From the NCBI GenBank assembly GCA_002786505.1, contig PCTK01000219.1:11234-16486 (forward strand): 5,253 nucleotides of DNA, in the 5' to 3' direction. Below, one piece after another: positions 1 to 5,069 of this stretch (position 1 is the stretch's first letter; every line of letters starts with the position of its first letter). This DNA comes from Nitrospinae bacterium CG22_combo_CG10-13_8_21_14_all_47_10 (GTDB lineage Bacteria; Nitrospinota; Nitrospinia; Nitrospinales; VA-1). The notes under the pieces are model-generated. The model was not told the origin of the DNA. It was given only the letters and a program-made list of their open reading frames with translations, and ran no database searches. Position numbers and translations under genes: made by a program.

Positions 1-354
1 AATACGGAGATCAACCTCGCGGCAGTTACTTCTACAAGTTTGGGAATTGATGTTCTTTCCGTCACGGCGGCGGCTGAAGCCTTGACCGCTCTCGATAGCA
101 TCAACTCAGCTATCTCTACTGTTACGCAGGGTCGTGGTAAGGTGGGTGCGGTACAAAACAGGTTGACCCGGTCGGTAGGTAACCTTTCCGTTTCAATTGA
201 AAACCTGCAGGCCGCGGAATCCGCTATCCGAGACGCGGATATCGCCGAGGAAATTGCAACCCTGACCCGAAACCAGATTCTCGTTCAGTCCGCGACGGCA
301 ATGGTTGGTCAAGCAAACCTGATTCCACAGTCAATTCTACAGTTACTGGCTTAA
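1..354 (+). CDS. fliC: flagellin, C-terminal part (5' end outside window)
   Basis: Partial gene: reading frame 1 is open from the first base and ends at TAA 352-354, giving 117 residues. By hand alignment these match residues 169-285 of the complete flagellin at 4130-4987, so about 168 residues lie upstream. The fragment shows the C-terminal D1 helix (GRGKVGAVQNRL, then SIENLQAAESAIRDADIAEE) and the C-terminal D0 helix (LTRNQILVQSATAMVGQANL) ending in QSILQLLA. These regions pack the filament core and, in studied flagellins, bind the chaperone FliS. The protein is a structural subunit exported by the flagellar type III system and polymerised outside the cell. There is no terminator before the next gene, 45 nt downstream, so the two are probably co-transcribed. 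A TTG at 40 could be mistaken for a start, but it lies inside the conserved domain. Confidence 0.95.
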   Translation, partial: NTEINLAAVTSTSLGIDVLSVTAAAEALTALDSINSAISTVTQGRGKVGAVQNRLTRSVGNLSVSIENLQAAESAIRDADIAEEIATLTRNQILVQSATAMVGQANLIPQSILQLLA

Positions 355-388
355 TCGATTTATTCACCGGTTTAATCCATTAACTGTC

Positions 389-393
389 AGGAG
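389..393 (+). promoter_or_regulatory. ribosome binding site of the flagellin-like gene at 400
   Basis: AGGAG lies 6 nt before the ATG at 400 and supports that start. Unlike the SD sites of the four true flagellin starts in this window, I see no convincing hairpin placing it in a loop; only a 3-bp ACT/AGT pairing is possible. Confidence 0.7.
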
Positions 394-399
394 TCTGTC

Positions 400-1143
400 A
401 TGAATCAGAAAACCATCTCCGGCTTGGCATTCAAAATTGAGAATATCAAGCCAAGCCTGAAAATTTCCAAGGTAGAATTTCAAAAATTCACCAACCAGGA
501 AACGGACCCAAAAAACCTGGGCCAAGCCATTCACAATATCCTGTTGGGAACTGAGCTGATCTCCGTATTGGAAAATGCTTATGGTGAAATTGAGGGAATT
601 TTATCGCAAATCAGGAATTGGGTTTCTCCCAGCCTGGCATCCAATCTGGAAGATTCACAAAAACACGCTCTGGAAGCCAAAATTTCCCTTAAGTTGAAAG
701 AGCTTGACCAGACAGCAGAAATTTTCAAGCATAAAGGGCAAAAACTGCTTGATGGTTCGGTATCTGCTTCGGTAGGGGCGGATTCGCATTTCTACCTGGT
801 TGTGGGAGCAAATGGCTCACCCGACAATCGTATCAATCTTAACACCAGTCTGAACATTCCCCCTATCACCTCAAAAACTCTGGGGTTGGGAGCGTTATCA
901 ATCAGTTCTCCGCAAACGGGATTGAAAGGGTTGATGGTTCTGGAAAACGCTTTGGCGATTATAAGCCGCCTGAAGCAAAGATCCGGGGCATTGAAAGCTC
1001 ATCTGCGGGAAATCAAAAAACATCTGACTATCGCTATTGAGAATCACCACGCCGCAAATTCGGCACCCAACTCCTATGGGCAGGCCAAGGATTTTCTGCA
1101 AGCAACAAGTGATTTCATAAAAAAGAACAAGGAAGAATATTGA
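400..1143 (+). CDS. diverged flagellin-like protein lacking D0 arms
   Basis: This 247-residue protein is clearly derived from a flagellin but is far from its neighbours. Residues 50-220 align without gaps, at a constant offset of 21, to residues 71-241 of the 285-residue flagellins. Anchors are GTELISVLENA (flagellin GISLINVTEGA), GQKLLDGS (GQRLVDGS), NRINLNTSLN (SRIDLNEQVN), QRSGALKAHL (GKVGAVQNRL) and IAIENHHAANSA (ITIENLQAAESA). The N terminus is about 21 residues shorter and has lost NAQR, SSGIRIN and DDAAGLAIS. After residue 221 the RDADIAEE and LTRNQILVQ blocks are gone, replaced by an unrelated Lys-rich tail ending KKNKEEY. It carries Trp74 and several Tyr, which the canonical flagellins lack, and many lysines, but still no cysteine. 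D0 arms are needed for export, chaperone binding and filament packing in known flagellins, so it is unlikely to be an ordinary filament subunit. The intact frame and good RBS argue against a simple pseudogene. Its function is unknown. Confidence 0.85.
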   Translation: MNQKTISGLAFKIENIKPSLKISKVEFQKFTNQETDPKNLGQAIHNILLGTELISVLENAYGEIEGILSQIRNWVSPSLASNLEDSQKHALEAKISLKLKELDQTAEIFKHKGQKLLDGSVSASVGADSHFYLVVGANGSPDNRINLNTSLNIPPITSKTLGLGALSISSPQTGLKGLMVLENALAIISRLKQRSGALKAHLREIKKHLTIAIENHHAANSAPNSYGQAKDFLQATSDFIKKNKEEY

Positions 1144-1185
1144 AAGGGGAATACCCCTTCACTATTCCAGCACAACGAAATGTGC
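1144..1185 (+). repeat. two small hairpins between stop and next gene
   Basis: Directly after the TGA stop at 1141-1143, AAGGGG (1144-1149) pairs with CCCCTT (1154-1159) around an AATA loop. A second perfect stem, GCACA (1170-1174) with TGTGC (1181-1185), has a hexaloop ACGAAA. Neither is followed by a T tract, so I do not call a terminator. They could protect or structure the leader of the flagellin at 1214. No promoter is visible in this 70-nt gap. Confidence 0.5.
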
Positions 1186-1196
1186 GACCAAACACT

Positions 1197-1211
1197 CAGG
1201 GAAGGAACCTG
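1197..1211 (+). promoter_or_regulatory. SD-containing hairpin, putative CsrA site (gene 1214)
   Basis: CAGG (1197-1200) pairs with CCTG (1208-1211) around loop GAAGGAA (1201-1207). The loop contains the Shine-Dalgarno AAGGA 7 nt before the ATG at 1214, and that same AAGGA fits the A-N-GGA CsrA recognition core. The stem is only 4 bp but GC-rich and ends 2 nt before the start codon. Taken alone this is weak; it gains weight because the same arrangement precedes the other three flagellin starts. Confidence 0.45.
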
Positions 1212-1213
1212 CC

Positions 1214-2074
1214 ATGTCTACCAACAGCATAATAAATAACACACTTTCTAACACCGCCCAGAGATTTCTGGATATTAACAGCAAGCGGGTTGGACAATCT
1301 ATAGAGAGGGTATCATTTGGAACCCGCGTAAATAAAGGCGCCGATGATGTAGCAAGCCTCGCCGTTTCTGAGTCGCTCCGCTCCGATATCCGCGCATTGA
1401 GGCAGGGAGTACGGAACCTCAACGATGGAATCTCAATGATCAATGTTATCGAAGGTGCCTTGAATGAGCAAGCAGGTTCGATCATCCGCCTCAAAGAACT
1501 GGCCACACAAGGAGCTTCGGGAACCATCGGGCAATTTGAACGCCAGACCCTGCAATTGGAGTTCACTTCGCTGGTGGCTGAAATTGACCGAATCGCCGCA
1601 ACCACCGAATTCAATGGTAGAACGCTACTGGATGGATCCTTGGCTCAAACAATTCAATCCAGCCAACAGTCTTCTGTTCAAATTGGAATTGATAGTGAGA
1701 ATGCCAGCCGGATCAACCTCAACACGGAACTGGACCTGAGCGCCAGCACCTCCACTCAGTTAGGAATCAACAATCTGTCCGTCACGACAGCTACAGATGC
1801 ACAAACGGCTTTGAACCAAATTGACATCAGTTTGGACGCTTTGAATTCAGCTCGAGGAAGAACCGGTGCCCTGCAAAACCGTTTTATAAAAGCGCTCGGT
1901 AACCTCGGAGTGTCCATCGAGAACCTGACAGCGGCGGATTCTTCCATCCGCGATGCAGACATCGCAGAGGAAATTGCCCAGTTAACCCGAAACCAGATCA
2001 TTGCCCAGGCATCGGTAACCATGGTTGGTCAAACCAATCTGGCAGGTCAGAATTTATTGAATATTCTACAATAA
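1214..2074 (+). CDS. fliC: flagellin, full-length divergent paralog
   Basis: A 286-residue flagellin with complete D0-D1 at both ends and no D2/D3 insert. N-terminal D0/D1 reads NTAQRFLDINSKRVGQSIER, then SFGTRVNKGADDVASLAVSE, a drifted form of the usual SSGxRINxxxDDAAGLAIS. The D1 stretch SIIRLKELATQ corresponds to the conserved RxRELxxQ segment, which is part of the TLR5-recognised surface in enterobacterial flagellin. The centre has FNGRTLLDGS and ASRINLNTELDL. The C terminus has SARGRTGALQNRF, SIRDADIAEEIAQLTRNQII and NLAGQNLLNILQ, where the neighbours end NLIPQSVLQLL. It should be exported and assembled as a filament subunit, perhaps a minor or position-specific one. The start at 1214 is set by AAGGA 7 nt upstream. 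It lies 70 nt after the flagellin-like gene with no visible promoter between, so co-transcription is likely. No cysteine. Confidence 0.95.
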   Translation: MSTNSIINNTLSNTAQRFLDINSKRVGQSIERVSFGTRVNKGADDVASLAVSESLRSDIRALRQGVRNLNDGISMINVIEGALNEQAGSIIRLKELATQGASGTIGQFERQTLQLEFTSLVAEIDRIAATTEFNGRTLLDGSLAQTIQSSQQSSVQIGIDSENASRINLNTELDLSASTSTQLGINNLSVTTATDAQTALNQIDISLDALNSARGRTGALQNRFIKALGNLGVSIENLTAADSSIRDADIAEEIAQLTRNQIIAQASVTMVGQTNLAGQNLLNILQ

Positions 2075-2222
2075 TTTTCTGCCTCAAAACCGGGACCCGG
2101 CGCGCATCCCATCCAAAAATAATCATTAATTTTTAATGGTTTAGAAGGTTCAAGCCCCGTTACCCTGCAATTAAAAGGTTGCTCAAAGCGCCTTTCCCTC
2201 AGCCCTGCCTGATTTTTTTTTC
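2075..2222. other. non-coding spacer upstream of sigma-28 promoter
   Basis: No coding potential seen. It contains two small inverted repeats without T tracts: CCGG/CCGG at 2090-2100, and an AT-rich stem CATTAA/TTAATG at 2124-2138 with a TTT loop, extendable by three pairs. A T-rich stretch lies at 2213-2221. Confidence 0.5.
2199..2221 (+). terminator. possible weak intrinsic terminator after flagellin 1214
   Basis: TCAG (2199-2202) pairs with CTGA (2209-2212) around a six-base loop, followed at once by a run of nine T (2213-2221). The stem is only 4 bp, so efficiency is doubtful. A second imperfect stem, AAAGG/CCTTT at 2174-2195, precedes it. The position, just before the next promoter, fits the end of the upstream transcript. 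Confidence 0.35.
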
Positions 2223-2249
2223 TAAAGATATCTCATCCTTTTCCGATAG
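2223..2249 (+). promoter_or_regulatory. sigma-28 (FliA-type) promoter of flagellin 2427
   Basis: TAAAGATA (2223-2230), 11 nt, then TCCGATAG (2242-2249). This is close to the enterobacterial FliA consensus TAAAGTTT-N11-GCCGATAA and has the exact spacing. Transcription should start about 2256-2260, leaving a leader of roughly 170 nt before the ATG. This is consistent with late-class flagellar expression. Confidence 0.85.
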
Positions 2250-2302
2250 GCCTCATTGAGCATGTTTGTATCCTGAATTTGCAGAAAATCATTAACGTAG
2301 GA

Positions 2303-2394
2303 TCAGGAGGTACAAAAGAGTAATAGTGAAAAAATGGATTTTTCACTAAAGGGTTAAAAGCTTGGAGGCTTGTTTTGGTACGGAGGCCAAAACA
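2303..2394 (+). promoter_or_regulatory. structured leader with A-N-GGA loop hairpins
   Basis: Within the leader of the flagellin at 2427 there are two perfect hairpins. The first pairs 2324-2333 with 2339-2348 (10 bp, core AGTGAAAAA/TTTTTCACT) around loop ATGGA. The second pairs TGTTTTGG (2371-2378) with CCAAAACA (2387-2394) around loop TACGGAGG. Both loops hold A-N-GGA, the core recognised by CsrA. Extra GGAGG copies occur at 2306-2310 and 2364-2368. The first, within TCAGGA 2303-2308, can pair with TCCTGA at 2271-2276. A leader this structured with repeated GGA suggests RNA-level control; the identity of the regulator is inferred. Confidence 0.5.
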
Positions 2395-2408
2395 GTAACC
2401 CGTAAAAC

Positions 2409-2424
2409 TAATCATGGAGGATTA
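2409..2424 (+). promoter_or_regulatory. SD-containing hairpin, putative CsrA site (gene 2427)
   Basis: TAATC (2409-2413) pairs with GATTA (2420-2424) around hexaloop ATGGAG, which together with G2420 forms the SD GGAGG 6 nt before the ATG. The loop has A-N-GGA and is closed by a C-G pair. CsrA bound here would cover the ribosome binding site. The stem sequence differs from those at 4108-4125 and 5070-5087, but the pairing is retained. Confidence 0.6.
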
Positions 2425-2426
2425 CA

Positions 2427-3284
2427 ATGCCAGTTCGAATCTTTAACAACATCCCCTCACTTAACGCCCAAAGAATTTTAGGTATCAACAATGATCGTCT
2501 TGCAACATCAGTAGAACGTATCTCATCCGGTATCCGGATTAACAGAGGTGCCGATGATGCCGCTGGCCTGGCAATTTCAGAAGCATTACGCTCTGACATT
2601 CGAGCCCTTCGGCAAGCCGTTCGAAACGCAAACGATGGAATTTCACTCATCAACGTTACAGAAGGTGCGCTCAACGAGCAATCCAGCATCCTGATCCGGT
2701 TAAGAGAACTTTCCTCTCAGGCCGCGACCGGAACAGTAGGATCGACCGAACGACAAACTGTTCAGTTGGAGTTTGATGCCCTGCGATTGGAAATTGATCG
2801 TATCGCCAACACCACGGCATTTAACGGACAGAAACTGGTCGATGGTTCTTTGGCTTCTTCGGCCAGTTCTACAAATCATATCCTGATTCAAGTAGGTATT
2901 AACAGCAGTGCTGACAGCCGTATCAACCTGAATGAGCAGATCAACTTGACGGCTGTAACAGCATCCGCTCTTGGAGTCGGCACTTTGAGTGTAACCAGCA
3001 CTGCGGGTGCCCTCACGGCACTGGATACCATTAACTCAGCGATTTCAATTGTTACCCAGTCCCGAGGTAAAGTTGGTGCCGTGCAAAACCGGCTTGTTCG
3101 GACTATTTCGAATCTGTCCATTTCAGTTGAGAACCTGCAATCAGCAGAATCCTCCATTCGGGATGCAGACATCGCCGAAGAAGTGGCCCTGCTGACTCGA
3201 AACCAGATCCTGGTGCAGGCTTCAACAGCCATGGTAGGTCAGGCAAACTTGATCCCGCAATCGGTATTACAGCTCTTGGGATAA
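2427..3284 (+). CDS. fliC: flagellin, canonical 285-residue
   Basis: Major-type flagellin, 285 residues, D0-D1 only, exported through the flagellar secretion channel and polymerised into the filament. N-terminal D0/D1: NNIPSLNAQRILGINNDRLA (7-26), SSGIRINRGADDAAGLAISE (33-52) and NANDGISLINVTEGALNEQS (67-86). ILIRLRELSSQ (88-98) matches the RxRELxxQ segment. The hinge and tip are FNGQKLVDGS through about residue 180, with no D2/D3 domain. The C-terminal D1/D0 has SRGKVGAVQNRL, SIRDADIAEEVALLTRNQIL and NLIPQSVLQLLG. No Cys, Trp or Tyr. It is the first gene after a sigma-28 promoter, has a GGAGG site 6 nt before the start, and is followed 72 nt later by flaG. It is about 87% identical to the 4130 product (about 38 substitutions in an ungapped hand alignment), with changes clustered at residues 144-215. 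Confidence 0.97.
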   Translation: MPVRIFNNIPSLNAQRILGINNDRLATSVERISSGIRINRGADDAAGLAISEALRSDIRALRQAVRNANDGISLINVTEGALNEQSSILIRLRELSSQAATGTVGSTERQTVQLEFDALRLEIDRIANTTAFNGQKLVDGSLASSASSTNHILIQVGINSSADSRINLNEQINLTAVTASALGVGTLSVTSTAGALTALDTINSAISIVTQSRGKVGAVQNRLVRTISNLSISVENLQSAESSIRDADIAEEVALLTRNQILVQASTAMVGQANLIPQSVLQLLG

Positions 3285-3297
3285 TTTTTGAATAACC

Positions 3298-3334
3298 ACA
3301 TTTTTGAAAACAATACTTTGGTTCTCAAAAATGT
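3298..3334 (+). repeat. 10-bp inverted repeat between flagellin and flaG
   Basis: ACATTTTTGA (3298-3307) is perfectly complementary to TCAAAAATGT (3325-3334), with a 17-nt loop that can add AAC/GTT pairing after one mismatch. No T tract follows, so it is not a clean terminator. It lies between the flagellin stop and the flaG RBS and could act as an RNA-processing or stability element that lowers flaG output relative to flagellin. Confidence 0.55.
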
Positions 3335-3343
3335 TTAATCAAC

Positions 3344-3349
3344 AGGAGG
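3344..3349 (+). promoter_or_regulatory. ribosome binding site of flaG
   Basis: AGGAGG lies 7 nt before the ATG at 3357. I find no flanking complementarity that would place it in a hairpin loop, in contrast to the flagellin genes. No promoter is seen in the 72-nt gap, so flaG probably shares the flagellin transcript. Confidence 0.75.
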
Positions 3350-3356
3350 TCTTCAA

Positions 3357-3707
3357 ATGTCATTAGATATTTCCTCCTTTGTGGGCAGGTTAAACAGCCC
3401 TGTACATGCAGGGCAAAGTCAAAAGCCTTCGAAGGAGAATTACCGAAGCGGGTTCAATCCCGCAAAGGATCTTTCTGCGGCCGAAGGAAAATCAGGTTTT
3501 GCAGAAACGGCGGCGTTGGATCAAATAAGTTTCTCAAAAGGTCACAAGGTGGACTACGCGATCAGCCAGGAAACTCATGAAGTGATCATCCGCGTTGTGG
3601 ACCGCGAATCGGGAGAAGTTGTTCGGCAGATTCCAGGTGAAGATTTTTTAAAATTGACCCGGCGTATTGCAGAGTTTAATCAGGAACATCTCAACGAAAC
3701 TGCCTGA
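3357..3707 (+). CDS. flaG: FlaG family flagellar protein
   Basis: 116 residues, a usual size for FlaG. The first 50 or so residues are variable and probably disordered (Ser, Lys and Pro-rich). The conserved C-terminal domain spans about residues 56-110: ISFSKGHKVDYAISQETHEV, then IIRVVDRESGEVVRQIPGED and FLKLTRRIAEF. The pattern V-x-D-x-E/S-G-E-V-V/I-R-Q-I-P followed by an amphipathic helix is the family signature. In Campylobacter, Pseudomonas and others, flaG sits beside flagellin and fliD, and its loss alters filament length. Its exact mechanism is not settled. Here it is the second gene of a two-gene unit and is followed by a strong terminator. fliD and fliS, often next to flaG, are not in the window. 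No cysteine. Confidence 0.92.
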   Translation: MSLDISSFVGRLNSPVHAGQSQKPSKENYRSGFNPAKDLSAAEGKSGFAETAALDQISFSKGHKVDYAISQETHEVIIRVVDRESGEVVRQIPGEDFLKLTRRIAEFNQEHLNETA

Positions 3708-3764
3708 TACCTGATTCGATTTAAATTAACTGGCTCCTCCGACTGTCCCTCGGGATGGTTTTTG

Positions 3765-3796
3765 CGCCCTCTAAATATTTAGAGGGCGTTTTTTTT
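3765..3796 (+). terminator. strong intrinsic terminator after flaG
   Basis: CGCCCTCTAAAT (3765-3776) and ATTTAGAGGGCG (3777-3788) form a perfect 24-nt palindrome, followed immediately by eight T (3789-3796). A GC-rich stem base with a U tract is a classic Rho-independent terminator. It closes the flagellin-flaG unit 57 nt after the flaG stop. Confidence 0.95.
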
Positions 3797-3909
3797 CGCC
3801 CAGAAATAATTCGTAATAATCCATTAAAAAACAATTAGTTATGTTATCCAGCGTCTTGATTCATATTCATTTATCCCTGCCTTATTCTCCCCCTTACTAA
3901 AAAAAACTG
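3797..3909. other. AT-rich spacer, no gene seen
   Basis: This stretch between the flaG terminator and the next sigma-28 promoter is AT-rich. I see no coding region, RNA gene or convincing repeat in it. It may serve as an upstream element for the promoter. Confidence 0.5.
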
Positions 3910-3937
3910 TAAAGCTATTTTTTCCAAATCCCGATAG
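3910..3937 (+). promoter_or_regulatory. sigma-28 (FliA-type) promoter of flagellin 4130
   Basis: TAAAGCTA (3910-3917), 12 nt, then CCCGATAG (3930-3937). It closely resembles the promoter at 2223-2249 (TAAAGATA, N11, TCCGATAG) with one extra spacer base. The predicted start near 3944-3948 gives a leader of about 185 nt. A small stem TTTAGT/ACTAAA (3948-3962) lies at the expected 5' end of the RNA. Confidence 0.8.
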
Positions 3938-4065
3938 AAACCTTGAGTTTAGTAAAACTAAAAGTCCGATTTTCCTGGAGGGGATGGTCGAACTGGCATT
4001 GGAACTCTAAACTTCATAGTTTTAACCTTTGATTTCAAGAAAGGAAACATCCGTTTTTTCTACAA

Positions 4066-4085
4066 TTTCAGCAAGGATGCTGAAA
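4066..4085 (+). promoter_or_regulatory. leader hairpin with AGGA loop, putative CsrA site
   Basis: TTTCAGCA (4066-4073) pairs perfectly with TGCTGAAA (4078-4085), leaving loop AGGA; opening the A-T pair gives hexaloop AAGGAT closed by C-G. CAAGGATG (4072-4079) matches the core CARGGAUG of the published CsrA selection consensus, RUACARGGAUGU. It lies about 45 nt before the start codon, in the typical position for a second CsrA site. A near-copy occurs at 5030-5047. Confidence 0.6.
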
Positions 4086-4107
4086 ACGGGAATCATCTAC
4101 ATCCCTA

Positions 4108-4125
4108 ATTATCAAGGAGGATAAT
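4108..4125 (+). promoter_or_regulatory. SD-containing hairpin, putative CsrA site (gene 4130)
   Basis: ATTATC (4108-4113) pairs with GATAAT (4120-4125) around hexaloop AAGGAG. The SD AAGGAGG (4114-4120) begins in the loop and lies 9 nt before the ATG. The 6-bp stem is closed by a C-G pair and ends 4 nt before the start codon. Loop position and motif match the hairpin at 2409-2424, while the stem bases differ in a compensatory way. Confidence 0.6.
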
Positions 4126-4129
4126 AAAC

Positions 4130-4987
4130 ATGCCCATCAGAATTTTTAACAACATTCCGTCTTTGAACGCCCAAAGAATTCTGGGTGTCAACAATGACCG
4201 CCTGGCCACATCGGTTGAAAGGATCTCCTCCGGGATTCGCATTAACCGGGGTGCTGACGATGCCGCGGGTCTAGCCATCTCCGAGGCTTTAAGATCCGAT
4301 ATCCGGGCACTGCGCCAAGCGGTAAGAAACGCCAACGACGGTATCTCTCTCATCAACGTTACAGAGGGAGCCCTCAACGAACAATCCGGAATTCTAATTC
4401 GTCTCCGGGAACTGGCTTCGCAGGCCGCAACGGGAACCGTTGGGTCCACAGAACGCCAAACCATCCAATTGGAGTTTGATGCACTGCGGTTGGAAATTGA
4501 CCGTATTGCCAACACGACCGAGTTCAACGGCCAACGGCTGGTGGACGGGTCATTGGCTTCATCTGTTGCCAACTCAAATCATATCCTTATTCAGGTAGGG
4601 ATCAACAGTGATTCCGATAGCCGGATCGACCTGAATGAGCAGGTGAATTTAACAGCAGTCACTTCCTCCAGTCTCGGGCTAGCAGGTTTAAACCTGACTA
4701 CAGCCGGGGCCGCCTTAACCACCCTCGACCAGATGAACACTTCAATTTCAGTGGTGACTCAGGGACGAGGTAAAGTAGGCGCGGTGCAAAACCGACTGGT
4801 CAGGACCATTTCGAATCTTTCTATAACTATTGAAAACCTGCAAGCCGCCGAATCGGCCATCCGCGACGCGGATATTGCCGAAGAGGTAGCCCTGTTGACC
4901 CGGAACCAGATTCTGGTGCAGGCATCAACAGCAATGGTGGGCCAGGCGAACCTGATTCCGCAATCCGTCTTGCAGCTTCTCCAGTAA
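4130..4987 (+). CDS. fliC: flagellin, canonical 285-residue (second copy)
   Basis: A 285-residue filament subunit of the same class and exact length as the 2427 product. Motifs: NNIPSLNAQRILGVNNDRLA (7-26), SSGIRINRGADDAAGLAISE (33-52), ILIRLRELASQ (88-98), FNGQRLVDGS (132-141), QGRGKVGAVQNRL (211-223), AIRDADIAEEVALLTRNQIL (243-262) and NLIPQSVLQLLQ at the end. Most differences from the 2427 product fall between residues 144 and 215, the surface-exposed hinge and outer D1; the polymerisation surfaces are nearly unchanged. Many synonymous codons differ and this copy uses more G/C in third positions, so the duplication is not recent despite the high protein identity. It has its own sigma-28 promoter and a long structured leader. 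The next flagellin begins 103 nt downstream and probably shares the transcript. No Cys, Trp or Tyr. Confidence 0.97.
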   Translation: MPIRIFNNIPSLNAQRILGVNNDRLATSVERISSGIRINRGADDAAGLAISEALRSDIRALRQAVRNANDGISLINVTEGALNEQSGILIRLRELASQAATGTVGSTERQTIQLEFDALRLEIDRIANTTEFNGQRLVDGSLASSVANSNHILIQVGINSDSDSRIDLNEQVNLTAVTSSSLGLAGLNLTTAGAALTTLDQMNTSISVVTQGRGKVGAVQNRLVRTISNLSITIENLQAAESAIRDADIAEEVALLTRNQILVQASTAMVGQANLIPQSVLQLLQ

Positions 4988-4999
4988 TAAAAGATTCAT

Positions 5000-5051
5000 C
5001 TCGGAGCAAAAGCTTTTCACCCGAGTTGATTCAGCAAGGAAGCTGAAACTC
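5000..5051 (+). promoter_or_regulatory. leader hairpins before flagellin 5091, putative CsrA site
   Basis: TTCAGC (5030-5035) pairs with GCTGAA (5042-5047) around hexaloop AAGGAA. Outer GAGT (5023-5026) pairs with ACTC (5048-5051) after a TGA bulge. The loop has A-N-GGA, and the core CAGCAAGGA is identical to that of the hairpin at 4066-4085. A competing stem, CTCGG (5000-5004) with CCGAG (5021-5025), shares bases 5023-5025 with the outer stem, so the CTCGG stem and the extended form cannot both form. No T tract follows either stem, and no sigma-28 promoter is seen in this gap. Confidence 0.55.
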
Positions 5052-5069
5052 AAAAATTAAACACCAGAA

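Noticed and set aside
40..354. A short 104-residue gene starting at TTG 40.
   Set aside because: The frame is open to the first base and the upstream residues align to flagellin, so this is the 3' part of a longer gene.
355..399. SD hairpin in front of the flagellin-like gene at 400.
   Set aside because: Only a 3-bp pairing (ACT/AGT) can be drawn; not comparable to the others.
2090..2138. Inverted repeats CCGG/CCGG and CATTAA/TTAATG as terminators of the 1214 gene.
   Set aside because: Very short or AT-only stems and no T tract after them; the T run at 2213-2221 is the better, still weak, candidate.
2326..2357. Possible leader peptides: GTG at 2326 (VKKWIFH, stop 2347-2349) or ATG at 2334 (MDFSLKG, stop 2355-2357) downstream of AGGAGG at 2305-2310.
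   Set aside because: Spacing from the SD-like site is about 15 nt or more, the frames are only 7 codons, and the same bases are explained by a perfect hairpin. Not called as genes.
3983..4003. Possible sigma-54 promoter around TGGCATTGGA upstream of flagellin 4130.
   Set aside because: No properly spaced second element (TTGCA-like), and a better sigma-28 promoter is present upstream.
898..5009. Reverse-strand open frames (for example 1162-1614, 2888-3232, 4105-4572).
   Set aside because: They lie opposite conserved flagellin codons, share repeated antisense flagellin patterns and have no RBS or family resemblance; they are shadows.
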